A stretch of 64,000 bases of DNA, from NCBI GenBank assembly GCA_963751595.1, contig CAVVVC010000012.1:124001-188000 (forward strand), written 5' to 3'. The translations under genes were made by a program, and so were the position numbers. This DNA is from JAHEGP01 sp963751595. Its GTDB lineage: Bacteria > Pseudomonadota > Gammaproteobacteria > Pseudomonadales > JAHEGP01. This document shows, piece by piece, positions 23,952 through 31,765 of this stretch (positions are counted from its first letter, which is position 1; each line of letters starts with the position of its first letter). The notes under the pieces are model-generated. The model saw only the letters and a program-made list of their open reading frames with translations. It ran no database searches and was not told where the DNA came from.

Positions 23952-25838
23952 GTGATCAAAGCAACCTCATCAGGCGTCCCGGTACTTGTGCTGTGCGCCT
24001 GCTTCTATAGCAGTGGCGCTTCCGCGCTTGCCTTTCGGACTGACGTGTTCGGCGAACCACTGGGCGTGCTGGTGGGTCTGGAAATGGCCTATGGCGTCCG
24101 CTGGCGTGTGCAGGACCGTGATTCCGATTTGATCTCCCCCGGTAATGGCGGTACCCGCAGTAACGGCCTTGGCAACCTCGATAACGGCAACCTCAACTAC
24201 GAGGCGGGGAGGCCGGTATCCAGTATGCTCAGCGCCTATGGGGAATTCACCCTGAAGTGGGGCAACATCGGGGCTTATGTGAGCGCCAATGCATTTTATG
24301 ATTTTCAGAACGAGCACCGAGATCGGGCCCGCACCGAGCTCGGCTCCGAAGCCCTGGACCAGGTAGGCAGCAATATCGAAGTGCTGGAGGCTTATGTCTC
24401 GGCCAGCTTTGAGCCCCGGGGAATGCCGCTGGAGCTTCGGATTGGCCAGCAGGTCGTCAACTGGGGAGAGAGCCGTTTTTTCCCCGCTGACAGCATCAGC
24501 GTCGCCAACCCCCTGAACCTGCCCCTCGTGCAGCAGCCCACGGGCCTGGCGAGGAACCTGCGCCTGCCGGTCGGTACGGTCTGGGGCGCGCTGCAACTGA
24601 GTCCGCGCGTGGCGCTTGAGGGCTACTATCAGTACGAGTGGGAGCCCACCGTGTTGCCCGCCAATGGCACGTATTTCTCTGTCAACGATACCATTTCCCC
24701 GGGCAGTACCTATGTCCAGTCTGGCCCCTTCCCGGATCAGGGAACCAATGTGGACGCCGCCTTTGGTTTGCCGCCAGGCACAGAAGGTTTCGTGTCCGAC
24801 TGGTGGCAAACACCCCGGGCGGGTGATAACAAAGCCAGTGATCAGGGCCAGTACGGCATCAGGCTGCGAATGCTGGTACCCCGATGGAACGACTCCGCCT
24901 TCGGTTTCCAGTTCGCAAACTACCACGCTAAAACGCCCGTCCCGCAACTTTTTTCGCCGGGTCTGGACGCGTACCTGAATTACTCGTTCCAGGCCATTGC
25001 TGCCAAATCTGCGGAACTCCAGGGGCTGGGGGTGGCCCCTGGGGTCGCCAACCAGGCCGCCGGCACGATACAGTTCAACCAGTTTCTTAATGCGGCCGCT
25101 TACAGGGCCAGTTATAAGGAAGATATTCGGATGGTGGGATTCGCTTTCAATACCACCAGTCTGACGACGGGGACGGCTTTTTACGCTGAGTTCGGTTACC
25201 ACTTCAATGTCCCTCTGCCCCTTGCGCTCAGCCAGGTCACCTCCGAGGGATTACCCGGGGCAAGCCCCTCAAACCCCTTCCCGCCGGTTGACCTGGCGCA
25301 GTTCACCCCCGAGCAAATCACCACCGACTATGCGAATAAAAACATCGATGTTTTCGAAGAGCGCGACAAGTCATTTCTGGCAGTTGGGGCCACCCAGATT
25401 TTTGGCGCCCAACTGGGTGCGGCGCAGTCGACGCTCACCGCTGAGCTAGGCTGGCTCCATGTCTACAACTTTCCGTCGAAGAGCGAACGACTGGTAGCGG
25501 CTCCCGGGATCAGTGCTGCGCAAGTCAGTCCCCTGAGCGTTTTTGCCGACGCCAATTCCTGGGGCTATCGGGTCGCCGGTAACCTGACGTACAACAATGT
25601 GTTCGGGGCCGTTACCCTGGTACCGCGCTTCGTTTTTACCCAGGATGTTAAAGGCAACAGCCCCACGGGCATGGGTACCCTGCGCGAGGGCAGCAAATCC
25701 TTCAGCCTGGGGTTGCAGGCGCGTTACATCCAGACGCTGCAATCAGAGCTCAGCTACACCGCGTTTTTTGGCGCCGGCGAGTACAACCTGCGCAACGACC
25801 GCGACTTTATCAACTTCAAAATCCGCTATATTTTCTAG
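23952..25838 (+). CDS. DUF1302 outer-membrane protein
   Basis: 628 residues from a GTG at 23952, with a signal peptide (VPVLVLCACFYSSGASA). The remainder is a beta-barrel type sequence with the DUF1302 pattern: VSANAFYDFQNE early, ELRIGQQVVNWGESRFFP (~167-184), the long hydrophilic middle, and a C-terminal barrel ending in an aromatic residue (FINFKIRYIF), a standard outer-membrane insertion signal. DUF1302 proteins are almost always encoded with a DUF1329 protein, as here (21 bases downstream). They are thought to handle hydrophobic compounds across the outer membrane, but no mechanism is established. Confidence 0.88.
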   Translation: MIKATSSGVPVLVLCACFYSSGASALAFRTDVFGEPLGVLVGLEMAYGVRWRVQDRDSDLISPGNGGTRSNGLGNLDNGNLNYEAGRPVSSMLSAYGEFTLKWGNIGAYVSANAFYDFQNEHRDRARTELGSEALDQVGSNIEVLEAYVSASFEPRGMPLELRIGQQVVNWGESRFFPADSISVANPLNLPLVQQPTGLARNLRLPVGTVWGALQLSPRVALEGYYQYEWEPTVLPANGTYFSVNDTISPGSTYVQSGPFPDQGTNVDAAFGLPPGTEGFVSDWWQTPRAGDNKASDQGQYGIRLRMLVPRWNDSAFGFQFANYHAKTPVPQLFSPGLDAYLNYSFQAIAAKSAELQGLGVAPGVANQAAGTIQFNQFLNAAAYRASYKEDIRMVGFAFNTTSLTTGTAFYAEFGYHFNVPLPLALSQVTSEGLPGASPSNPFPPVDLAQFTPEQITTDYANKNIDVFEERDKSFLAVGATQIFGAQLGAAQSTLTAELGWLHVYNFPSKSERLVAAPGISAAQVSPLSVFADANSWGYRVAGNLTYNNVFGAVTLVPRFVFTQDVKGNSPTGMGTLREGSKSFSLGLQARYIQTLQSELSYTAFFGAGEYNLRNDRDFINFKIRYIF

Positions 25839-25859
25839 CCAGTGCGAAGGGGGAGGACA

Positions 25860-27269
25860 ATGAGCTACACCGACATCTTTGCAGTGCTGGCAATCACGGC
25901 GTTGGTGCTGGGAATCAGCCGGGTCCACAGCGACGCCCACCAGGCTCCATCCGACATCCTCGCCAGCGAAGGGCTTACCCCGCTGGGGGCCGAGCGCGAA
26001 GGCAATAGCGACGGCAGCATTCCACCCTGGACCGGGGGTATCACCCGGCCCCCGGATGCCTACGAGCCCGGGGGTATCTACGTAGACCCCTTCGTCGATG
26101 ACCCGGTAATGTTCAGGATCACCGCCAGCAATATGGACCAGTATGCCGATAAACTCAGCGCCGGCCAGATGGCAATGCTGCGGCTCTTTCCTGAAAGCTG
26201 GTACCTCAATGTGTATCCCAGCAGGCGATCCGCTTCTTATCCGGCGTTTGTCTACGAGGCGCTGAAAACCAACGCCGAAAAAGCCCGGTTGCTGTCCGAG
26301 GGGCTTGGCGGCGTCAACGGTGCGACGGTTTCATCGCCGTTTCCCAGGCCCCGCGAGGGCGTGGAGTTGATCTGGAACCACAATCTTCGCTGGCGGGGCA
26401 TTCGGGTGAGTCGTTTCAGTGTCCAGGCCGCGGTTACCAGGCTGTTGGGTAACTACCGGATATTCCTGTTTCAGGAAGAGTTTGCCGTGCCTTATGCCCA
26501 CCCCGAACCCTACGAGATCAACACCGAGTACCCCGGCATTTCCTTTGGACTCAAACAGCGAGTGCTGTCACCGGGGTCCCAGGCCAACACTGGCGTGCTG
26601 GTCCTCGAAACCTTCGACTATACCCACTGGCAACGCCATAGCTGGCGCTACAACCCGGGGTTGCAGCGGGTGGTGCGCACCCCGTTTTCCGGCTTTGATA
26701 ATCCCGCGCCCTACACAGACGGCCTGCGACTGCAGGACGAGGCGGACCTGTTCAACGGCTCCCCGGCCCTTTACGACTGGAAGCTGCTGGGCAAGCGTGA
26801 GATGTATATTCCCTACAACAGCTACCGCCTGCGCTCCGAGGACTCCGACCCGGAGCAGGTGCTGCTGCAGGAGCACCTCAACCCTGAAATTCTGCGCTAT
26901 GAATTGCACCGGGTATGGGTGGTTGAGGGTACGGTGCGCTCGCACACGCGCAATCCCCGCACCATGGACCCGAGCAAGCGTGGACATCTCTACGCCCGGC
27001 GGGTCTTCTACATCGATGAAGACAGTTGGCAGATCGCACTTGCCGACAACTACGACAAGGACGGCAAGCTGTGGCGTATGGCTGAGGGCCATATGATGAA
27101 CTACTACGATGCCCCCGCGCCCTGGTATGCCATGGAGGCGTTTTACGACTTCAAGTCACGCCGCTACCTGGCCAAGGGCCTGATTAGCCATTTCGGCCCG
27201 ACTACCTTCAGCGATGAGATCAACCCCAATCTTTTCAGCCCCCTGGCGCTGGAATATTTCGTGCGTTGA
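25860..27269 (+). CDS. DUF1329 periplasmic lipoprotein-like protein
   Basis: 469 residues from the ATG at 25860, which follows GGGGGAGG (25849-25856); the frame begins 18 bases earlier but lacks that spacing. An N-terminal hydrophobic segment (IFAVLAITALVLGISRV) is followed by the DUF1329 start LTPLGAEREGNSDGSIPPW. Typical family stretches include GVELIWNHNLRWRG, YNPGLQRVVRTP, FNGSPALYDWKLLGKREMYIPYN (read in parts) and RRVFYIDEDSWQIALADNYD. The fold resembles LolA/LolB-like lipid-binding proteins. Partner of the DUF1302 protein just upstream. Confidence 0.88.
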   Translation: MSYTDIFAVLAITALVLGISRVHSDAHQAPSDILASEGLTPLGAEREGNSDGSIPPWTGGITRPPDAYEPGGIYVDPFVDDPVMFRITASNMDQYADKLSAGQMAMLRLFPESWYLNVYPSRRSASYPAFVYEALKTNAEKARLLSEGLGGVNGATVSSPFPRPREGVELIWNHNLRWRGIRVSRFSVQAAVTRLLGNYRIFLFQEEFAVPYAHPEPYEINTEYPGISFGLKQRVLSPGSQANTGVLVLETFDYTHWQRHSWRYNPGLQRVVRTPFSGFDNPAPYTDGLRLQDEADLFNGSPALYDWKLLGKREMYIPYNSYRLRSEDSDPEQVLLQEHLNPEILRYELHRVWVVEGTVRSHTRNPRTMDPSKRGHLYARRVFYIDEDSWQIALADNYDKDGKLWRMAEGHMMNYYDAPAPWYAMEAFYDFKSRRYLAKGLISHFGPTTFSDEINPNLFSPLALEYFVR

Positions 27270-27370
27270 GGCAGCCTCCCTGAGCCTGGTACCTATGCGC
27301 AGGCTCGCGTGACCCCGAAGTATCGCCCCATGCCAAAGCCTGCGTGACTGCAAGACATGCGTATTTCTAT

Positions 27371-27390
27371 ATATATCTTTAACCATATAT
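27371..27390 (+). promoter_or_regulatory. probable ArsR operator
   Basis: ATATAT (27371-27376), 8-base spacer, ATATAT (27385-27390), set in an AT-rich patch (27361-27398) within otherwise GC-rich sequence 66 bases before the arsR start. ArsR/SmtB proteins bind such AT-rich inverted repeats over their own promoters. A TATAAA lies at 27393-27398. Confidence 0.5.
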
Positions 27391-27455
27391 GTTATAAAGC
27401 CCCCTGGTTGGCAGCGTTCGATAAAATCGCGGAGCATACTGGGGGCGTGGGATTG

Positions 27456-27800
27456 ATGAATCCGGTTCAGTTTTACAAGTGCCTGAGTGATGAGACGCGG
27501 TTGCGCTGTTTGTTGTTGATTCAGCAGGAGGGCGAGCTCTGTGTCTGCGAACTCACCACGGCGCTGGACGACAGTCAGCCCAAAGTCTCCCGCCATTTGG
27601 CCCAGTTACGAAAGTGCGAGTTGCTGGTGGATCGCCGTCAGGGGCAATGGGTGTTTTACCGCATTAACCCGGCTCTACCCGAATGGGCCAAAGCGGTGCT
27701 GGCGACGTCGGCAGAGGCATCGGCGTCTTTTCTGCAGGCCAATCACAAGCGGCTTACCGCGATGGGCGATCGACCCGAGCGGGTCAAGTCCTGTTGCTGA
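27456..27800 (+). CDS. arsR: ArsR-family arsenic-responsive repressor
   Basis: 114 residues from ATG 27456; the longer frame from 27357 runs through the AT-rich promoter and is rejected. Winged-helix core with ELCVCELTTAL (28-37), the classic As(III)-binding pair Cys29 and Cys31, then QPKVSRHLAQLRKCELLVDR as the recognition helix and wing (~42-61), and a terminal VKSCC. It represses the downstream operon and releases it on binding arsenite/antimonite. A MITE-like insertion now separates it from the GAPDH gene. Confidence 0.92.
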   Translation: MNPVQFYKCLSDETRLRCLLLIQQEGELCVCELTTALDDSQPKVSRHLAQLRKCELLVDRRQGQWVFYRINPALPEWAKAVLATSAEASASFLQANHKRLTAMGDRPERVKSCC

Positions 27801-27860
27801 TGACGGGGCGCGGGAGCAAGCTGCTTTGGAAATCCTGACCAATAGACCACCCTTAGAATC

Positions 27861-28027
27861 AATGGCACTTAGTGAAGGAGAAATGCATAGGATTTTCAAA
27901 GCGCCGCTCCGGGCATCTACCCCGTCAGGACACGCCGTAAACCCGTCCCTGGGGGCTCTGCGCCGACATCCCTGTCGGCGAAGGTCCTGCCGGTGGACGC
28001 CCGAATCGGCTTAAGTTAGTGCCATTC
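27861..28027. mobile_element. MITE-like element with terminal inverted repeats and 11-bp target duplication
   Basis: The ends AATGGCACTTA (27861-27871) and TTAGTGCCATT (28016-28026) are inverted with 10 of 11 matches (14 of 18 if extended). They are flanked outside by an exact direct repeat CCCTTAGAATC at 27850-27860 and 28028-28038. Inside, CGCCGACA/TGTCGGCG (27961-27968/27973-27980) makes a perfect 8-bp stem, nested within CAGGAC/GTCCTG (27926-27931/27984-27989). No transposase is encoded in its ~167 bp. A 10-13-bp duplication is usual for IS4-type elements, so that family is the likely mobiliser (inference). Confidence 0.72.
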
Positions 28028-28047
28028 CCCTTAGAATCGAGGTAGAT

Positions 28048-29058
28048 ATGAGTATGAAAGTGGGTATCAATGGCTTCGGCCGCATGGGTCGCCTGATCAT
28101 GCGGGTGGCGTTCGACTACGATGATGTTGAGATTGTCCGGATTAACGATCCCGCCGGGGACGCTGCCACCCTGGCCCATCTGTTGTGCTTCGATTCCGTG
28201 CACGGCCGCTGGCGTCACGAGGCCTCCCACGAGGGCGAGAACATGGTGGTTGCGGGTCAGCGTATTCCCTGTACGCGCAATCCGGCCATCGGAGCAACAG
28301 ACTGGTCCGGATGCGACGTGGTAATCGAGGCCAGTGGCAAAATGAAAACCCAGGCGCTGTTGCAGGCCTATCTGGATCAGGGGGTAAAACGCGTGGTTGT
28401 GACTGCGCCGGTGAAAGAGGAGGGTGTATTGAATGTCGTCATGGGCATCAATCACCAGCTCTATGACAAGAGCAAGCACCCCATCGTGACGGCGGCCTCC
28501 TGTACCACCAACTGTCTGGCGCCGGTGGTAAAAGTCATCCACGAGAATATCGGTATCGTGCACGGTTCCATGACCACCATTCACGACATCACCAACACCC
28601 AAACGATTCTGGATGCCCCCCACAAGGATCTGCGCCGTGCCCGTGCCTGTGGCATGAGCCTGATTCCCACTACCACAGGCTCAGCGACAGCCATTACCCA
28701 TATTTTCCCGGAGTTGAAGGGCAGGCTGAACGGCCATGCCGTGCGGGTTCCCCTGGCCAACGCTTCGCTCACAGACTGCGTATTCGAGGTCAGGCGCCCA
28801 ACGACTGCCGCTGAGGTCAACCGTCTTTTTCAAGCAGCCGCGGCCAATGAGCTGGAGGGTATTCTGGGTTATGAGGAGCGCCCGCTGGTATCCATCGATT
28901 ACAAGACCGATCCCCGCTCCAGCATCATCGACGCTCTTTCCACCATGGTGGTGAATGAAACCCAGGTCAAAATCTATGCCTGGTACGACAACGAGTGGGG
29001 CTATGCCAACCGCACGGCGGAACTGATGCGTCTGGTCGGCGGGATGGATCAGGAGTAA
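28048..29058 (+). CDS. ArsJ-associated glyceraldehyde-3-phosphate dehydrogenase
   Basis: 336 residues, ATG 28048 with GAGGTAG upstream. Type I GAPDH: NAD-binding GINGFGRMGR (6-15), catalytic Cys152 in AASCTTNCLAP, the TIHDITNTQ histidine segment and the C-terminal WYDNEWGYANR. Placed directly before arsJ and after arsR, it is the GAPDH paralogue that couples arsenate to glyceraldehyde-3-phosphate, giving 1-arseno-3-phosphoglycerate for export. Six bases separate it from arsJ. A glycolytic role cannot be fully excluded, but the context strongly favours arsenate resistance. Confidence 0.9.
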   Translation: MSMKVGINGFGRMGRLIMRVAFDYDDVEIVRINDPAGDAATLAHLLCFDSVHGRWRHEASHEGENMVVAGQRIPCTRNPAIGATDWSGCDVVIEASGKMKTQALLQAYLDQGVKRVVVTAPVKEEGVLNVVMGINHQLYDKSKHPIVTAASCTTNCLAPVVKVIHENIGIVHGSMTTIHDITNTQTILDAPHKDLRRARACGMSLIPTTTGSATAITHIFPELKGRLNGHAVRVPLANASLTDCVFEVRRPTTAAEVNRLFQAAAANELEGILGYEERPLVSIDYKTDPRSSIIDALSTMVVNETQVKIYAWYDNEWGYANRTAELMRLVGGMDQE

Positions 29059-29064
29059 AGCAAG

Positions 29065-30294
29065 GTGGGTCGGCTCGCGCAACTTCCTCCCCAAATCCGC
29101 CAGTATATGGTGGTGACCGCGAACTACTGGGCGTTCACGCTGACCGACGGCGCCCTGCGCATGCTGGTGGTGTTGTACTTCTACGACCTCGGCTACACAC
29201 CGCTGGCCATCGCCATGCTGTTTATCTTCTACGAAATATTCGGCGTTATCACCAACCTGGTCGGCGGCTGGCTCGGCGCCCGCCTGGGGCTGAACAGGAC
29301 CATGAATATCGGCCTGTTTTTGCAGGTTGTGGCGCTGGCCATGCTGCTGGTGCCCGCCAGCCTGTTGACGGTACCCTGGGTGATGGCCGCGCAGGCCCTG
29401 TCCGGTATCGCCAAGGACCTCAACAAGATGAGCGCCAAAAGCTCCATCAAGCTGCTGGTGCCCGCGGACGCCCAGGGCCAGTTGTACCAATGGGTGGCTG
29501 CGCTCACCGGCTCGAAAAATGCCCTCAAGGGCGCGGGCTTCTTCCTCGGTGGTGCGCTATTGAGTGGCTTCGGCTTCAGAGGGGCCGTGCTGGGCATGGC
29601 GGTCGCGCTGGCGCTGGTCTGGCTATCCAGTCTGCTGACCTTGAAAAAGGATCTGGGTAAAGCCAAAAACGCGCCCAAGTTCAAAGCCATTTTCTCCAAG
29701 AGCCGCGCTATCAATTTCCTGTCCGCCGCGCGCATGTTTCTGTTTGGCGCCAGGGACGTATGGTTTGTGGTGGCTTTGCCGGTCTACCTGGCCAGCGAGT
29801 TTGGTTGGGACCACTGGACGGTGGGCGGATTCCTGGCGCTCTGGATCATCGGTTATGGCATTGTCCAGGGCTTCGCCCCAAGGCTGACCGGTAAAAGCAG
29901 CGGGCGTGTACCCGATGGCCGACACGCATTCGCCTGGGCTCTGGCGCTGGGCGTGATACCGATTCTGATTGCCCTGGCATTGACCTTTCAGTGGCACCCG
30001 CGGGAAGTCCTGCTCGGTGGCTTGCTGGTATTCGGTGCCCTGTTCGCGGTCAACTCCTCGCTGCACAGCTATCTCATCGTCAGTTATGCCGGGGAAGATG
30101 GTGTGTCGCTGGATGTGGGGTTTTACTACATGGCCAATGCCATGGGGCGTTTGATCGGAACGGTCCTGTCGGGGTGGTTGTATCAGGACTTCGGTTTGTC
30201 GACCTGCCTGTGGGTGTCGGCGGGGTTCATCGGCTTGACGTCACTGATTTCCCTGGGTCTGCCGAAAGCGGGTGGGGCGGCCGCCCAGCGCTAA
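29065..30294 (+). CDS. arsJ: ArsJ organoarsenical efflux permease (MFS)
   Basis: 409 residues from GTG 29065. Twelve or so hydrophobic segments of the major facilitator type, with the ArsJ-specific N-terminus NYWAFTLTDGALRMLVVLYF and the loop ALSGIAKDLNKMSAKSSIK. It exports 1-arseno-3-phosphoglycerate produced by the upstream GAPDH; outside the cell the product breaks down to arsenate. Together with arsR and the GAPDH gene it forms a complete arsenate resistance unit that does not need arsenate reductase. No frameshift. Confidence 0.92.
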   Translation: MGRLAQLPPQIRQYMVVTANYWAFTLTDGALRMLVVLYFYDLGYTPLAIAMLFIFYEIFGVITNLVGGWLGARLGLNRTMNIGLFLQVVALAMLLVPASLLTVPWVMAAQALSGIAKDLNKMSAKSSIKLLVPADAQGQLYQWVAALTGSKNALKGAGFFLGGALLSGFGFRGAVLGMAVALALVWLSSLLTLKKDLGKAKNAPKFKAIFSKSRAINFLSAARMFLFGARDVWFVVALPVYLASEFGWDHWTVGGFLALWIIGYGIVQGFAPRLTGKSSGRVPDGRHAFAWALALGVIPILIALALTFQWHPREVLLGGLLVFGALFAVNSSLHSYLIVSYAGEDGVSLDVGFYYMANAMGRLIGTVLSGWLYQDFGLSTCLWVSAGFIGLTSLISLGLPKAGGAAAQR

Positions 30295-30427
30295 CCGCCC
30301 TATCCGGCGAGAAACCAAAACAACGCGCCGAAAAAGCGATTGCCGAATCGGTGAGAGTTGGCGGCTAAACGCCTGCCACTCCCGGCCACCTCTGCGAACC
30401 CTTTCACCGGGCTGTATGCAATTATTG

Positions 30428-30479
30428 ACTGTAGCATTACAGTCTGATAGCCTCCCCTAAAGCACTGTATCATTACAGT
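30428..30479 (+). promoter_or_regulatory. two perfect operator palindromes before the Xre/RES operon
   Basis: ACTGTAGCATTACAGT (30428-30443) and ACTGTATCATTACAGT (30464-30479) are the same 6-4-6 palindrome repeated 36 bp apart. The first touches TTGACT (30425-30430) and the second contains TATCAT (30468-30473), so bound repressor would cover promoter elements. AGGAGG at 30499-30504 serves the antitoxin. Autoregulation by the antitoxin or complex is the expected use. Confidence 0.78.
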
Positions 30480-30509
30480 ATTGAAAGGTGTGCTTTTCAG
30501 GAGGCAGTC

Positions 30510-30911
30510 ATGATCGTCCAGGCCGAACAACTGTTACAACGTGGCCCCGGTGTCACCCGGGCGCTGCTGCCGGCAGTTTTCGCTATTTTCAGCCAGTGGC
30601 ACCTGACCGGCGCCCAGCAGATGACCCTGCTGGGGCTGAGCAACGAGAAGACCCTCTACAACTGGAAAAACCGGCCGGAAAAAGCCAAGTTGACCCGGGA
30701 TCTGCTGGAGCGCACCAGCTATATCCTCGGTATCTACAAGGCGTTGCAGGTTTTGCTCCCCGATGAGGGCCAGGCAGATGCCTGGCTGGCTACGCCCAAT
30801 GACAACCCGCTGTTCAATGGCACCGCGCCACTGGAGCGTTTGCTGGCGGGGCAGGTGGTAGACCTGGCCGTTGTCAGAAATTTCCTCGATGCCCAGCGGA
30901 GCGGTTGGTGA
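30510..30911 (+). CDS. Xre/MbcA/ParS-type antitoxin
   Basis: 133 residues, ATG 30510 with AGGAGG 6 bases upstream. The N-terminal half is a helical Xre-like DNA-binding region (LLGLSNEKTLYNWKN, ~46-60). The C-terminal half is the toxin-binding DUF2384 domain (YILGIYKALQVLLPD, then NPLFNGTAPLERLLAG). Members neutralise RES-domain NAD-degrading toxins and repress their own operon. The stop overlaps the toxin start. The two palindromes upstream are its probable binding sites. Confidence 0.9.
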   Translation: MIVQAEQLLQRGPGVTRALLPAVFAIFSQWHLTGAQQMTLLGLSNEKTLYNWKNRPEKAKLTRDLLERTSYILGIYKALQVLLPDEGQADAWLATPNDNPLFNGTAPLERLLAGQVVDLAVVRNFLDAQRSGW

Positions 30912-31615
30912 TTGATATTGCGGCCTTACCCGCCAGCGAAGCCGACGAATTGGTCTTTCGCGTCATCCTGGCGCGCTATCCTCAGATCAGCCTGTTCGAG
31001 CGTGTATCCAGCCCGCTGGACTGGGACGTTCTCTATGCGGTGGAGTCCCTGACCAACCCCCGCTTGCGCGATGCCGTGGGCGATATTCGCCTGGTGGCAG
31101 TGGAGGACCGGGTTTACGGCGACGGTGCATCATGGATCATGGCGGCTTTCACCCATCCCCCGGCAGATGCCCGCGGCGGACGCTTCAACCGGGACTTCGG
31201 CCTCTATTACTGTTCACCCGACGAGTCAGTGGCGATTGCGGAGTCGTCATTCCATCGCGCACGGTTTTTGCGCGAGTCCAGAATTGAAAGCGCGATGCAG
31301 GAGTTGCGAGTGATCCGGGCGCGACTCGGTCCTGTCACCCTGTGTGACGTTCGCCAACTGGCGGGCCATGGGATTTACGATCCCGACGATTACCGCGCCG
31401 CCCAGGCACTGGGTTCGGCTTTGCGCGATGCCCGAAGCTTTGGCATTCATTACCGCAGCGTACGGGCCGACGGCGAGTGCTACGGGGTCATGCGCCCGAA
31501 GGCGATCTCGGACGCCATCCACTGGCGCTACCTGCGTTACCACTTTGCGAAGGGAGCGATTCAGCAGGTGGAATGGCTGGCTGGAAAAGCGCCTGACGCG
31601 GGCGAAACAAATTGA
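30908..31615 (+). CDS. RES-domain toxin (NAD+-degrading)
   Basis: 235 residues from GTG 30908, whose GTGA overlaps the antitoxin stop; a TTG at 30905 is the alternative. RES-family residues appear: the Arg-Gly-Gly-Arg-Phe-Asn stretch (GGRFNRDFGLYYCSPD) with the conserved Arg and Tyr, the Glu of IAESSFHRARFL, and a later Ser/His-containing strand (FGIHYRSVRADGECYGVM). RES toxins (MbcT-like) phosphorolyse or hydrolyse NAD+ and stop growth until bound by the partner. A complete, intact toxin-antitoxin pair. Confidence 0.9.
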   Translation: MIDIAALPASEADELVFRVILARYPQISLFERVSSPLDWDVLYAVESLTNPRLRDAVGDIRLVAVEDRVYGDGASWIMAAFTHPPADARGGRFNRDFGLYYCSPDESVAIAESSFHRARFLRESRIESAMQELRVIRARLGPVTLCDVRQLAGHGIYDPDDYRAAQALGSALRDARSFGIHYRSVRADGECYGVMRPKAISDAIHWRYLRYHFAKGAIQQVEWLAGKAPDAGETN

Positions 31616-31765
31616 GCTGGCCTGGGCTTGTTTCCGGGGCAGCCGTCGTTTGAAGGGGTGCTTCGGATCCTTGCCTGAATGGCGGGATTCGCTTTGCTTT
31701 TCTGGCCGGAGTTCCGTAGATTGAGTCGGCAATAACAAAAATTCGTCCTGCCAGAGGAAACGTCG

